The position numbers and the translations under genes were made by a program. Positions 42,863 to 50,696 of a stretch of 64,000 bases of DNA are shown piece after piece. This stretch comes from JAXGYX01 sp040772065. Lineage in GTDB: Bacteria; Bacillota; Clostridia; Saccharofermentanales; Fastidiosipilaceae. The notes beneath the pieces are model-generated. The model worked only from the letters and a program-made list of their open reading frames with translations. It did no database searches and was not told the origin of the DNA. The stretch is from assembly GCA_040772065.1 (NCBI GenBank), contig JAXGYX010000001.1, forward strand, positions 1,798,001 through 1,862,000, written 5' to 3'. Position 1 is the first letter of the stretch. Each line of letters begins with the position of its first letter.

Positions 42863-43891
42863 TCACTCTTCGCCGATCATCGCGAACCGACCCATAACAT
42901 TGGCCAGTTCGCGCAGTTGATCCATCAGTGTCTTATACTGAGCGGGAGTCAACTGTTGCGCGGCGTCTGATTTCGCCAAAGGCGGATTATTGTGCACTTC
43001 GATGATCAACCCATCGGCTCCGGCGGCGATCGCCGCTCTGGATAAAGCCGGCACCAACGAGGCGCGTCCGGCCGCGTGGCTGGGATCGACAAAGACCGGG
43101 AGGTGACTCTTCTCTTTCAATACCGGTATCGCGCTGATATCCAGCGTGCTGCGGGTTTCGGTCTCAAACGTGCGAATGCCCCGCTCACATAAAATCACCC
43201 GATGCTCTCCTTCCGCCATAATATATTCAGCGGAACCAAGCCACTCCTCTATGCTCGAGGATATGCCGCGTTTTAACAGAGTTGGCATTTTCGCTTTGCC
43301 GACCGCGGATAGCAGACGAAAGTTTTGTGAATTGCGCGCGCCAATCTGAACAATGTCAAGATAATCCCTTGCCTCGTCCAAATCATATTCAGAAGTGATC
43401 TCCGAGATCACCAGCATGCCAAACTGATCGGCCACCTCGCGCATCATTTTCAAGCCATCAATTCCCAGTCCCTGAAAACTATATGGGGAAGTGCGCGGCT
43501 TATATGCTCCGCCCCGCAACACGCGGGCGCCACAGGCGCTGACCGCCTCCGCCACCTCGAACAACTGCTCTTGACTTTCCACCGAGCAGGGACCGGCGAT
43601 CTGCACCGGCTCAGCGCCGCCAAACACAACGTCTCCGATCTGGAAGACAGTCGGTTCAGGATGAAAGGGCCGACTCGCCAGTTTATACGGCTCGACGATC
43701 GGAACGAGTTTGTCCACCCCGCTGCGCATCTCCAGCTGCGCGAGATTCAGCTTGCTTTTGTCTCCGATGATGCCGATGATCGTCCGTTCTTGTCCCGCCG
43801 AGACATGGGGTGTCAGTCCATGCTCTTCCAACAAACCGCAAATCTGCCTCACTTCGGACTCTTCCACCCGCGGTTTCATTACAATAATCAT
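42863..43891 (-). CDS. DAHP synthase, type I-beta with N-terminal regulatory domain (copy 2)
   Basis: A second 3-deoxy-7-phosphoheptulonate synthase, 342 residues from the ATG at 43891 (MIIVMKPRVEESEVRQICG) after GGAAAGG. It has the same ferredoxin-like regulatory domain and barrel motifs as copy 1: IAGPCSVESQEQ, LRGGAYKPRTSPYSFQG, VQIGARNSQNF, LLKRGISSS, CERGIRTFETETRSTLDISAIPVLKEKSHLPVFVDPSHA (given in part). The C-termini of the two are also alike. It is the first gene of the aromatic operon. Different feedback inhibitors for the two copies would be a reasonable guess. Confidence 0.94.
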   Translation of the reverse strand: MIIVMKPRVEESEVRQICGLLEEHGLTPHVSAGQERTIIGIIGDKSKLNLAQLEMRSGVDKLVPIVEPYKLASRPFHPEPTVFQIGDVVFGGAEPVQIAGPCSVESQEQLFEVAEAVSACGARVLRGGAYKPRTSPYSFQGLGIDGLKMMREVADQFGMLVISEITSEYDLDEARDYLDIVQIGARNSQNFRLLSAVGKAKMPTLLKRGISSSIEEWLGSAEYIMAEGEHRVILCERGIRTFETETRSTLDISAIPVLKEKSHLPVFVDPSHAAGRASLVPALSRAAIAAGADGLIIEVHNNPPLAKSDAAQQLTPAQYKTLMDQLRELANVMGRFAMIGEE

Positions 43892-43974
43892 ATACTTGCC
43901 TTTCCATACTACCTGCAAAATCTAAAAACACATCACCTTCGAGCCGCGTTCGCTCAATCCGCCATACTACATCG

Positions 43975-44018
43975 ATGGTCACAGCACATTGTGACCATTT
44001 TTTAAACATTTCTGTCAA
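43975..44018 (-). promoter_or_regulatory. Putative promoter and operator of the aromatic operon
   Basis: A minus-strand -35 box TTGACA lies at 44018-44013. Downstream of it a perfect 9-bp dyad, ATGGTCACA-N6-TGTGACCAT (43975-43998), covers the expected -10 position and the start site, 85-107 bases before the first gene. A dyad overlapping a promoter suggests a repressor site, perhaps responding to aromatic amino acids. The T run beside it is on the plus strand, where no gene lies upstream, so a terminator role is less likely. Confidence 0.45.
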
Positions 44019-44120
44019 ACACTGCCGAAAGTAGCTATCATGTTACCACCAACCGACTTTTTTTTGTAGACTATTTACTACTACGTTAAGATCACGGTAA
44101 CCCTTTGAATTGAGGAAAAG

Positions 44121-45071
44121 ATGGCGAGATATTGCTTTTATTGTAATAAAGAACTCCAGCCCGGACAGCGCTGTGACTGCCGCTATTCTCAAAAAATTCA
44201 AGCGGCGGAATCGAGCGGTTCCGCCGACGCGAACGCCACCAGGTCAGACGATGTTGGCGCGCGGACGGACATCCCGCCGGCCGCCGATGACGGCGCCCAA
44301 GCCAAACGCGAGACTCGGCGCGCGGCGCGCGAACAGCGCAAGGCCGAAAGAAACAAACAGAAATCAAGTGATAGAAATGATCGCGCAAAGAAACGAACCG
44401 ACGCAAATACCGGTGCGCATCGATCTGCATTTCAGCGCGGTGGCCACCGAAATGGTGTCTTTAAACAATTTTATACAATACTATTGAATTTTTTCAGAGA
44501 TCCATTAACCACGATCGGGCACCCGGGTAAGGTCAGCTTGCGGCTGATCATCGGATTGATTGGATTCGAAGCCGCCTTTTCAGGATTGTTTGTGTATAAC
44601 GCCGTTCGGCTGGACAGCATCGGACGCTTGCTGATGTTTACCACTTTTCGTTCCGGCGGTCTGGACCGGCTGTTCATGTTCACACTGTTTTTCCTTGGTG
44701 GCGCGCTGATCTCTTTGACGCTATATTTTGTGCGTGCATTCGCGTTCAAGGTAACGGCGCGGTTCTGGGTAAAGCAGGCCCACACAATCAAAGAGGTATT
44801 GGCCACCCTACTGCCCGGCACAGTCTACAATCTTCTGTTCCTGATTGTCGGCAGCTTCACGGCGGCGGGTACCGGCATCGGGGCCGTCGTCCTGCTCGCC
44901 GCGGGATTGGCGATCCGCTGCATGCTGGATTTCACAGCTTGGCGAAATCTGACGGGACAGGAAGAGGGACGGACGATCTTGCAGGTCGCCACAATTACGC
45001 TTTTTCAGTGCATGGTGTTCGGCATACTGATGGGCGCCTTGCTGCCCGGCATCACAAATTTCTATTTCTGA
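44121..45071 (+). CDS. Zinc-ribbon membrane protein, unknown function (possibly Yip1-like)
   Basis: A 316-residue protein. The first 20 residues form a small Cys4 ribbon (CFYC...CDC). A charged, low-complexity stretch (~25-105, rich in Ala, Arg, Lys, Asp) follows. The C-terminal ~200 residues have five hydrophobic helices (IIGLIGFEAAFSGLFVY, LFMFTLFFLGGALISLTLYFV, TVYNLLFLIVGSF, GIGAVVLLAAGLAI, TLFQCMVFGILMGALLP). This layout recalls Yip1-type domains seen after zinc ribbons in Firmicutes, but I cannot confirm it. The gene is divergent from the aromatic operon and convergent with the CpXC gene. Confidence 0.6.
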   Translation: MARYCFYCNKELQPGQRCDCRYSQKIQAAESSGSADANATRSDDVGARTDIPPAADDGAQAKRETRRAAREQRKAERNKQKSSDRNDRAKKRTDANTGAHRSAFQRGGHRNGVFKQFYTILLNFFRDPLTTIGHPGKVSLRLIIGLIGFEAAFSGLFVYNAVRLDSIGRLLMFTTFRSGGLDRLFMFTLFFLGGALISLTLYFVRAFAFKVTARFWVKQAHTIKEVLATLLPGTVYNLLFLIVGSFTAAGTGIGAVVLLAAGLAIRCMLDFTAWRNLTGQEEGRTILQVATITLFQCMVFGILMGALLPGITNFYF

Positions 45072-45090
45072 ATGTGAGAGTGTCGATCCG

Positions 45091-45780
45091 TCAAGAGTTT
45101 GACCACAACCAATCCAGCGCCCAGTTCTCATTGATCAACGCCCAGGTCGTCTCAAACGGCACCGCTTCTTTCAAAGTGACCTCCGCTTCCCGATAAATAT
45201 CTATCGGCATCTCCAGCGAGTACCAACCGTCATCTTCTGATTCCGCCTGAAACAACATGACATCCTCATTGGCGCTTAGGAAAAACACTTGGCGCAGGGG
45301 AAGTTGCTCATCGGTCTGATAATGGCGCTTCAACGCGATTTTCAAAATCTCCATAATATGATCGTCGACGCCGTGGTCTGTCAGATGGATTTTCTCCATC
45401 AACGAGCTGATATCCTCGACCAATCTCAACTGAAATGATTCGTCAATCTCACCGACGGCGCGATTGAGTTCTTTTTGAAGCGCGGTTGGTAGTTGATCGA
45501 TTTTCGATGCCGCCAACTCAGACGCCAACTCGGACGCCAACATAAAAATAGTGGGGCTATAAAATACCTGTAATTTCGCGTTCGGATCGATATATAAAAG
45601 GGGATTGGTATTGGTCAACGTCTCTCCGCAATTGGCGCAGTCGTGAGACATCAATTCGCGGCGCAACAGGCGATCTTTCAGATCCGGATCCTCTGCGACA
45701 TTCACCCGATCCCACAAAACGACTTCTTCCTCATTCATGCATTTGGGGCAGGTTCTGAATTCACGATGGAAACTTGTCAT
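45091..45780 (-). CDS. CpXC-domain protein
   Basis: A 229-residue cytoplasmic protein. The N-terminus has CPKC (~11-14) and CANCG (~48-51), followed by LLYIDPNAKLQVFY, which is the CpXC domain pattern. The rest is predicted helical and acidic (EIDESFQLRLVEDISSLMEKIHLTDHG, LKIALKRHY). The function of the family is unknown. Its ATG overlaps the livF stop (ATGA), so it is the last gene of the branched-chain amino acid transporter operon, although a transport role is not evident. Confidence 0.75.
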   Translation of the reverse strand: MTSFHREFRTCPKCMNEEEVVLWDRVNVAEDPDLKDRLLRRELMSHDCANCGETLTNTNPLLYIDPNAKLQVFYSPTIFMLASELASELAASKIDQLPTALQKELNRAVGEIDESFQLRLVEDISSLMEKIHLTDHGVDDHIMEILKIALKRHYQTDEQLPLRQVFFLSANEDVMLFQAESEDDGWYSLEMPIDIYREAEVTLKEAVPFETTWALINENWALDWLWSNS

Positions 45781-46493
45781 ACTTTTTTGCCCCCGAGGTA
45801 CGCTTCCTGAATTCGCTCATCTCCCAACAGATATTTGGCCTGTCCCGACATCGTGACGCGGCCGGTTTCCAGCACATAGCCACGGTCGGCCACACTCAGC
45901 GCGAGCTGCGCGTTTTGTTCGACCAGCAGCACCGTGGTACCATCCTCATTGACATCTCTGATGATGCGAAAAATCTCCTGCACCAGCAACGGAGACAGTC
46001 CCATCGACGGCTCATCCAACAACAACAGCCGCGGGCGGGCCATCAGCGCACGCGCGATTGACAACATCTGCTGCTCGCCGCCCGAAAGCGTGCCGCCGCC
46101 TTGGTTTTTGCGCTCTTCCAGGCGGGGGAAACGCGTATACATCTTTTTGATATCTTCTTGCACCCCCAGCCGATCCGCACGGGTGAACGCGCCCATCTCC
46201 AGGTTTTCACGCACCGTCAATTCGGTGAAGATACGCCGTCCTTCCGGTACCTGTGACAGTCCGCCCTTGACTATTTTATAGGCGGGCTTGTTTGCGATCT
46301 CTTTTCCGTCAAAAGTGATGGAACCACTTTTAACAGGCAACAGCGAGGAAATGCTTTGCAGTATTGTTGTCTTGCCGGCGCCGTTTGCGCCAATCATTGT
46401 GACAATCTCACCTTCACTCACCTTAAACGAAATATTCTTAACCGCGTGGATCGCGCCATAATACACATTTAGATCTTCAATTTGCAGCAGCAT
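45777..46493 (-). CDS. livF: Branched-chain amino acid ABC transporter ATPase LivF
   Basis: The second ATPase of the Liv importer. The start is the ATG at 46493 (MLLQIEDLNVYYGAIHAVKNIS) after AAGGAG, overlapping livG by 17 bases; 238 residues. Motifs are Walker A GANGAGKTT, Q-loop GGLSQVPEGRRIFTELTVRENLEMGAF typical of LivF, signature LSGGEQQML and Walker B LLLLDEPSMGLSP. It pairs with LivG beneath the LivH-LivM permease. Confidence 0.96.
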   Translation of the reverse strand: MLLQIEDLNVYYGAIHAVKNISFKVSEGEIVTMIGANGAGKTTILQSISSLLPVKSGSITFDGKEIANKPAYKIVKGGLSQVPEGRRIFTELTVRENLEMGAFTRADRLGVQEDIKKMYTRFPRLEERKNQGGGTLSGGEQQMLSIARALMARPRLLLLDEPSMGLSPLLVQEIFRIIRDVNEDGTTVLLVEQNAQLALSVADRGYVLETGRVTMSGQAKYLLGDERIQEAYLGGKKV

Positions 46494-47262
46494 CGGGATC
46501 TCCTTCACTTCCAAGATACGCGCCGATCACTTCGGGATTCGCGCGGACCTGTTCCGGCGTCCCCGTGGCCAGAATCTTGCCATAATTCAGCACTATGAGC
46601 CGTTCACAGATGCCCATGACCAAATTCATATCGTGCTCGATCAAGAGAATCGAAATCGAGAATTTTTCTTGCACCAGCCGAATGGTGTCCATCAATTCCT
46701 GAGTTTCAGTCGGATTCATGCCGGCCGCCGGCTCATCCAAAAGCAACAACTTGGGCGAGGCGGCAAGCGCGCGGCAGATCTCCAACTTGCGCTGGCGTCC
46801 ATATGGCAAATTGCCGGCCTCCATTTCCGCCGTGTCCGCCATGTCAAATGCCTCCAGCAATCTCATCGCCCTCTCTGTGTACTCCCCTTCCTCTTTCCAA
46901 TACGAAGGCAGGCGCAAAACCGAGGATGTGATGCCGTATTTTCCATTGTTGTGGAAGCCCACTTTGATGTTTTCCAACGCCGACATGCTTTTAAAAAGGC
47001 GAATGTTCTGAAAGGTGCGAGCCAGACCGAAGTCGACGGTCTGATGCTGCTTCAGCGATCGTGTGTTCACCCCGTCGACCAAGATTTCGCCTTCAGTTGG
47101 CGCGTACACATTGGTAAGCAGATTGAAGACCGTGGTCTTGCCCGCTCCATTGGGCCCGATCAAGCCGACGATTTCGTTATCATTAATATCAAAAGTGACA
47201 TCATTCACCGCCCGTAGGCCGCCAAAACGAATGCCCAGATGTTTCACTTCAAGCAACGCCAT
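46477..47262 (-). CDS. livG: Branched-chain amino acid ABC transporter ATPase LivG
   Basis: First ATPase of the Liv importer, 261 residues from the second of two adjacent ATGs (47262), five bases after AAGGAGG. Motifs are GGLRAVNDVTFDI, Walker A GPNGAGKTT, FGLARTFQNIRLFKSMSALENIKVG (LivG type), LPYGRQRKLEICRAL in place of a canonical LSGG signature (usual in LivG), and Walker B LLLLDEPAAGMNP. It starts 10 bases after the livM stop. Confidence 0.96.
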   Translation of the reverse strand: MALLEVKHLGIRFGGLRAVNDVTFDINDNEIVGLIGPNGAGKTTVFNLLTNVYAPTEGEILVDGVNTRSLKQHQTVDFGLARTFQNIRLFKSMSALENIKVGFHNNGKYGITSSVLRLPSYWKEEGEYTERAMRLLEAFDMADTAEMEAGNLPYGRQRKLEICRALAASPKLLLLDEPAAGMNPTETQELMDTIRLVQEKFSISILLIEHDMNLVMGICERLIVLNYGKILATGTPEQVRANPEVIGAYLGSEGDPDAAAN

Positions 47263-47272
47263 CATTTCCTCC

Positions 47273-48262
47273 TTAGGCCACTTCGTCTTCCGACGCTGTG
47301 ACGGTTTGATTTTTCGCCTTGCCAAATCTTCGGAACACCCGATAGCTGATTTCTTTTCTGCCGAACATCCCTTCAGGACGGAAAATCATGAGCAGCACAA
47401 GCAGCAGCGCGTAAATCAACATGCGGTATTGCGAAAAACCGCGCAGCAATTCCGGCAGCAAGGTCAGCAAAACCGCAGCCAAAATAGAACCGGTGACCGA
47501 GCCCATGCCGCCAAACACAACCATCACCATGATGTTGATGGAATAATTGTAGTCAAATTTCTCAGGGGCCAAAACGCCTTGATAATGAGCGAACAATCCC
47601 CCTGCCAGGCCGGCGAACATCGCCGACATGACAAACGCGATCATCTTATATTTAAATGTGTTGACGCCGGAAGCTTCCGACGCGATCACATCTTCGCGTA
47701 TCGAAAGAATCGCACGCCCGTGGCGGGAAAACATAAACGTTATAATCAGCACCAACGTCAAAATGAATGTCCAATAGGCGTAAGGAAAATTGGTGACCAG
47801 CTCAATTCCGTTGAGACCGAGCGCGCCTCCGGTAAAGGGCAGTGTGCGCAGCAAAATACTGATGATCTCACCGAAGGCCAAGGTGATGATGGCCAGATAA
47901 TCTCCGTTCAGGCGCAGGGCCGGAATGCCGATGATCAGGCCGAACAGCGCGGACATCAGCGCGCCGGCGATCAAAGAGATTGGAAAAGAGAACGCGATGG
48001 GCAAACCCGAACGCATGGTGATCAAAGCGGATGTATAGGCGCCAACAGCCATGAATCCGGCGTGTCCAAGGCACAGTTCACCCAGAAATCCGGTCGCCAC
48101 ATTCAAGCTGAGTGTCAAAATCATGTTGATGCAGATCAGCTTGATTAGGTCGGCGGCGTAGCCACTAATCGATTTAGTGGAGATCAACACCTGTATCACG
48201 ACGAAGACCGCCACGATTAGGGCTAAATTTATAAAAAAATGTTTCCAGTTTCTTTGTTTCAT
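47273..48262 (-). CDS. livM: Branched-chain amino acid ABC transporter permease LivM
   Basis: A membrane permease of about ten helices, 329 residues from the ATG at 48262, six bases after GAGGAG. LivM marks are NLALIVAVFVVIQVLI, LSLNVATGFLGELCLGHAGFMAVGAYTSAL near the N-terminus, GDYLAIITLAFGEIISILL, the EAA-like coupling loop REDVIASEASGVNTFKYKMIAFVMSAMFAGLAGGLFA (given in part) and VMVVFGGMGSVTGSILAAV. It forms the channel with LivH. Confidence 0.95.
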   Translation of the reverse strand: MKQRNWKHFFINLALIVAVFVVIQVLISTKSISGYAADLIKLICINMILTLSLNVATGFLGELCLGHAGFMAVGAYTSALITMRSGLPIAFSFPISLIAGALMSALFGLIIGIPALRLNGDYLAIITLAFGEIISILLRTLPFTGGALGLNGIELVTNFPYAYWTFILTLVLIITFMFSRHGRAILSIREDVIASEASGVNTFKYKMIAFVMSAMFAGLAGGLFAHYQGVLAPEKFDYNYSINIMVMVVFGGMGSVTGSILAAVLLTLLPELLRGFSQYRMLIYALLLVLLMIFRPEGMFGRKEISYRVFRRFGKAKNQTVTASEDEVA

Positions 48263-48272
48263 CGCCATCTCC

Positions 48273-49157
48273 TCACACCTTCACGCGTTTGATTTTGCCC
48301 ATTAAACCGGACGGTTTGACCAACAGGACAACAACCAGGATGGCGAACACCACCGCATCGGACAGCGCGGAGAAACCGGACGGGATATAGGCTTTTGTCA
48401 ACGCCTCGATGATACCAAGTATGAAACCGCCGATCATCGCTCCCGGAATCACCCCGATGCCCCCCAATACCGCAGCAATGAAGGCTTTAATGCCGGGCAT
48501 CGCGCCCATGTAGGGAGTCACCTGTGGATAGGCCAGACAATACATGATTGCCGCGACCGCCGCCAGCGCCGAGCCGATCGCGAAGGTGATCGAAATGGTG
48601 GTGTTGACGTTGATTCCCATCAGCTCCGCCGCTCCCATGTCTTCCGACACGGCGCGCATAGCGGTTCCGGTCTTGCTCTTTGTGACGAAAAAATGCAAAG
48701 CGATCATGATCAGCACCGCCAACACAATTGTGATGAGCGTCATGATGTTGATGGTGTTGTTGCCCAGCTTGAAAGCCGGCATGTTGCCGGTGAGGTTGGG
48801 GAACGTCTTCGCGCTCGAGCTGAAGATGAGCATGCAGATATTTTGCAACAACAGGCTGACACCAATAGCGGTGATCAACGCCGACAATCGTGATGACTTA
48901 CGCAACGGTTTATAGGCGACCCGCTCGATGACCACGCCCAGCAACGCGCAAGCTGCCAAGGTGATTAAAACTGATATCACGATGGGGATGCCCGAGCTAA
49001 TACATAGCAGCGCGATATAGGCGCCCACCATCATAATGTCGCCATGAGCAAAGTTAATCAGTTTGATAATGCCATAAACCATCGTGTAACCCAACGCGAT
49101 CAGTGCGTAGATGGAACCGGTCTGCAGACCGTTGATGAGCTGGACAAGAAAATACAT
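48273..49157 (-). CDS. livH: Branched-chain amino acid ABC transporter permease LivH
   Basis: A 294-residue permease with about eight helices. LivH marks are LINGLQTGSIYALIALGYTMVYGIIKLINFAHGDIMMVGAY (in part) at the N-terminus, VIERVAYKPLR, the coupling loop TGTAMRAVSEDMGAAELMGINV and AFIAAVLGGIGVIPGAMIGGFILG. It follows livK after a 109-bp gap with a hairpin, and precedes livM by 10 bases. Confidence 0.95.
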   Translation of the reverse strand: MYFLVQLINGLQTGSIYALIALGYTMVYGIIKLINFAHGDIMMVGAYIALLCISSGIPIVISVLITLAACALLGVVIERVAYKPLRKSSRLSALITAIGVSLLLQNICMLIFSSSAKTFPNLTGNMPAFKLGNNTINIMTLITIVLAVLIMIALHFFVTKSKTGTAMRAVSEDMGAAELMGINVNTTISITFAIGSALAAVAAIMYCLAYPQVTPYMGAMPGIKAFIAAVLGGIGVIPGAMIGGFILGIIEALTKAYIPSGFSALSDAVVFAILVVVLLVKPSGLMGKIKRVKV

Positions 49158-49184
49158 GTGTCCCCCTTGTGTTTGGTATGCATA

Positions 49185-49213
49185 AGACTCCCGCGGCCAA
49201 TCCGCAGGAGTCT
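49185..49213 (-). promoter_or_regulatory. Intercistronic hairpin between livK and livH
   Basis: AGACTCC plus GCGG (49185-49196) pairs with CCGC plus GGAGTCT (49202-49213), with one mismatch in the stem. On the minus strand no T run follows. It probably protects livK mRNA and reduces expression of the membrane components. Confidence 0.6.
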
Positions 49214-49266
49214 GTCACGCATACAGAAGTCTGCCAATCCCTCGTGAGACAACCCTCACTTAGTCA

Positions 49267-50463
49267 TTAGTCGGCAGCCAGTTTTTCTTTCAATGTGTAT
49301 TTGCCGTCTTCCACAATTATGAAGGAAACCGTTTTGACAGGGTTGCGGTTCTCATCAAAGGTGAACTTGCCGGTCACACCGCTGAACTCAATATTCTTCA
49401 GCGCTTCGACAACGGCGGCTTTGTCCTTGGTGCCGGCTTCTTCTACAGCCTGCTTGATCAAATAAACGCTGTCATAACCAAGAGCTGAGAAAGCGGTCGG
49501 ATCCTCATTATATTTTTCTTTGTAGTTTTCGATGAAGTTTTGCACGGTGGGGTCTTCATCATATACCGAATAATGGTTGGAGAAGATCGCGCCGTCCGCG
49601 CCTTTCAGATCATCTTTAAATTGAGTCAAAATACCGTCCCAGCCGTCACCACCACAGATGACGCCCTCAAAACCGGTCTCTTTCGCCTGGCGCATGATCA
49701 AAGCGTTCTTTTCATAATACGCGGGCACATAGAGCACTTCCGGATCGGTTGAAACGATTTTGGTCAGCTGAGCCTTGAACTCGGTGTCGTCGGCGCCGAA
49801 GCTCTCCGAAGAAGTGATTTCAACACCGCTCGCCTCGCATTCCGCGGTGAAAGCGTCAGTCAGCGCCACGGAATAGTCATCACTGTTGTCGTACAAAATG
49901 GCGGCTGACTTCTTGCCGTCTTTCGCCACATACGCCGCCATCGCCTTGCCCTGATAGGCATCGGTGAAGCAAGTGCGGAAAACATTCTCGCCCTGCGCGG
50001 TCACAGCGTCCGCCGTCGCGGTCGGCGCGACCATCGGCATACCGTCTTTATGTGCGCGTTGCGCGACCGAAATGGACGGTTTGGAAGTGACGTCGCCGAC
50101 CAGTGCGTCGATGTTAAACTCACTCACCAGACGGCCATAGGCGTTGGTCGCCTCTGTGACGTCACCTTGCTCGTCCAAAACATGATATTCGATTTGCATT
50201 CCATTGATGCCGCCATTTGCGTTGATTTCCTCGACTGCCATGATAGTTGCGTTGTTTGTGCTGATGCCGTAGACCGAAACAGGCCCGGTCAAGGGCGCCA
50301 AGCCACCCAGCACAAATGTCTCACCATCTGAAGCTTCCGAGCTCTCCTGCCGCAGCGCGGTAGTGTCCGCCGTGTCGCCTCCATCAGTTTTTTTCCCGCA
50401 GCCGGCAAATGTAGTGACCACCAGCAGAGCGGCAAAACAAATGGCCAATAATCTTTTTTTCAT
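49267..50463 (-). CDS. livK: Branched-chain amino acid-binding lipoprotein
   Basis: A 398-residue extracellular binding protein with a signal peptide ending in the lipobox TFAGC (Cys ~21). The mature part has the family opening FVLGGLAPLTGPVSVYG, AVEEINANGGINGMQI, DSVYLIKQAVEEAG and SGVTGKFTFDENRNPVK at the C-terminus. It is the first gene of the liv operon on the minus strand. Substrates of such proteins include Leu, Ile and Val but also other amino acids or amides; the ligand cannot be fixed from sequence. Confidence 0.94.
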   Translation of the reverse strand: MKKRLLAICFAALLVVTTFAGCGKKTDGGDTADTTALRQESSEASDGETFVLGGLAPLTGPVSVYGISTNNATIMAVEEINANGGINGMQIEYHVLDEQGDVTEATNAYGRLVSEFNIDALVGDVTSKPSISVAQRAHKDGMPMVAPTATADAVTAQGENVFRTCFTDAYQGKAMAAYVAKDGKKSAAILYDNSDDYSVALTDAFTAECEASGVEITSSESFGADDTEFKAQLTKIVSTDPEVLYVPAYYEKNALIMRQAKETGFEGVICGGDGWDGILTQFKDDLKGADGAIFSNHYSVYDEDPTVQNFIENYKEKYNEDPTAFSALGYDSVYLIKQAVEEAGTKDKAAVVEALKNIEFSGVTGKFTFDENRNPVKTVSFIIVEDGKYTLKEKLAAD

Positions 50464-50597
50464 TTAATTCTCCCTACCTATTTACGACTAACGATCGAAC
50501 CTCTATGCAAAAATATCGATATGTGTCGTTCATATCAGATCATTGCTAGCAAAGATTCTAAATGATTTGTTTTTATTTGTCCATGTAAAACGCGAGA

Positions 50598-50635
50598 AAC
50601 CGCCCAAACATGAAGTCATTTGGGCGGTTTTTGAT
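50598..50635. terminator. Terminator between clpC and livK
   Basis: AAACCGCCCAAA (50598-50609) pairs perfectly with TTTGGGCGGTTT (50619-50630). The T run is stronger on the plus strand (GGTTTTTG), weaker on the minus (GGTTTCTCG). It follows clpC on the minus strand and should end that operon. The rest of the 233-bp gap holds the livK promoter, with no gene seen. Confidence 0.75.
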
Positions 50636-50696
50636 CTGTTGGCTTCCGGAGTAACACTGTGGACGATCATTTTAATGTCTAACAATCATTTCGGTC

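Noticed and set aside
43975..44003. Dyad plus T run as a plus-strand terminator
   Set aside because: No plus-strand gene lies upstream that would need it, and the dyad sits at the -10 region of a minus-strand promoter, so an operator fits better.
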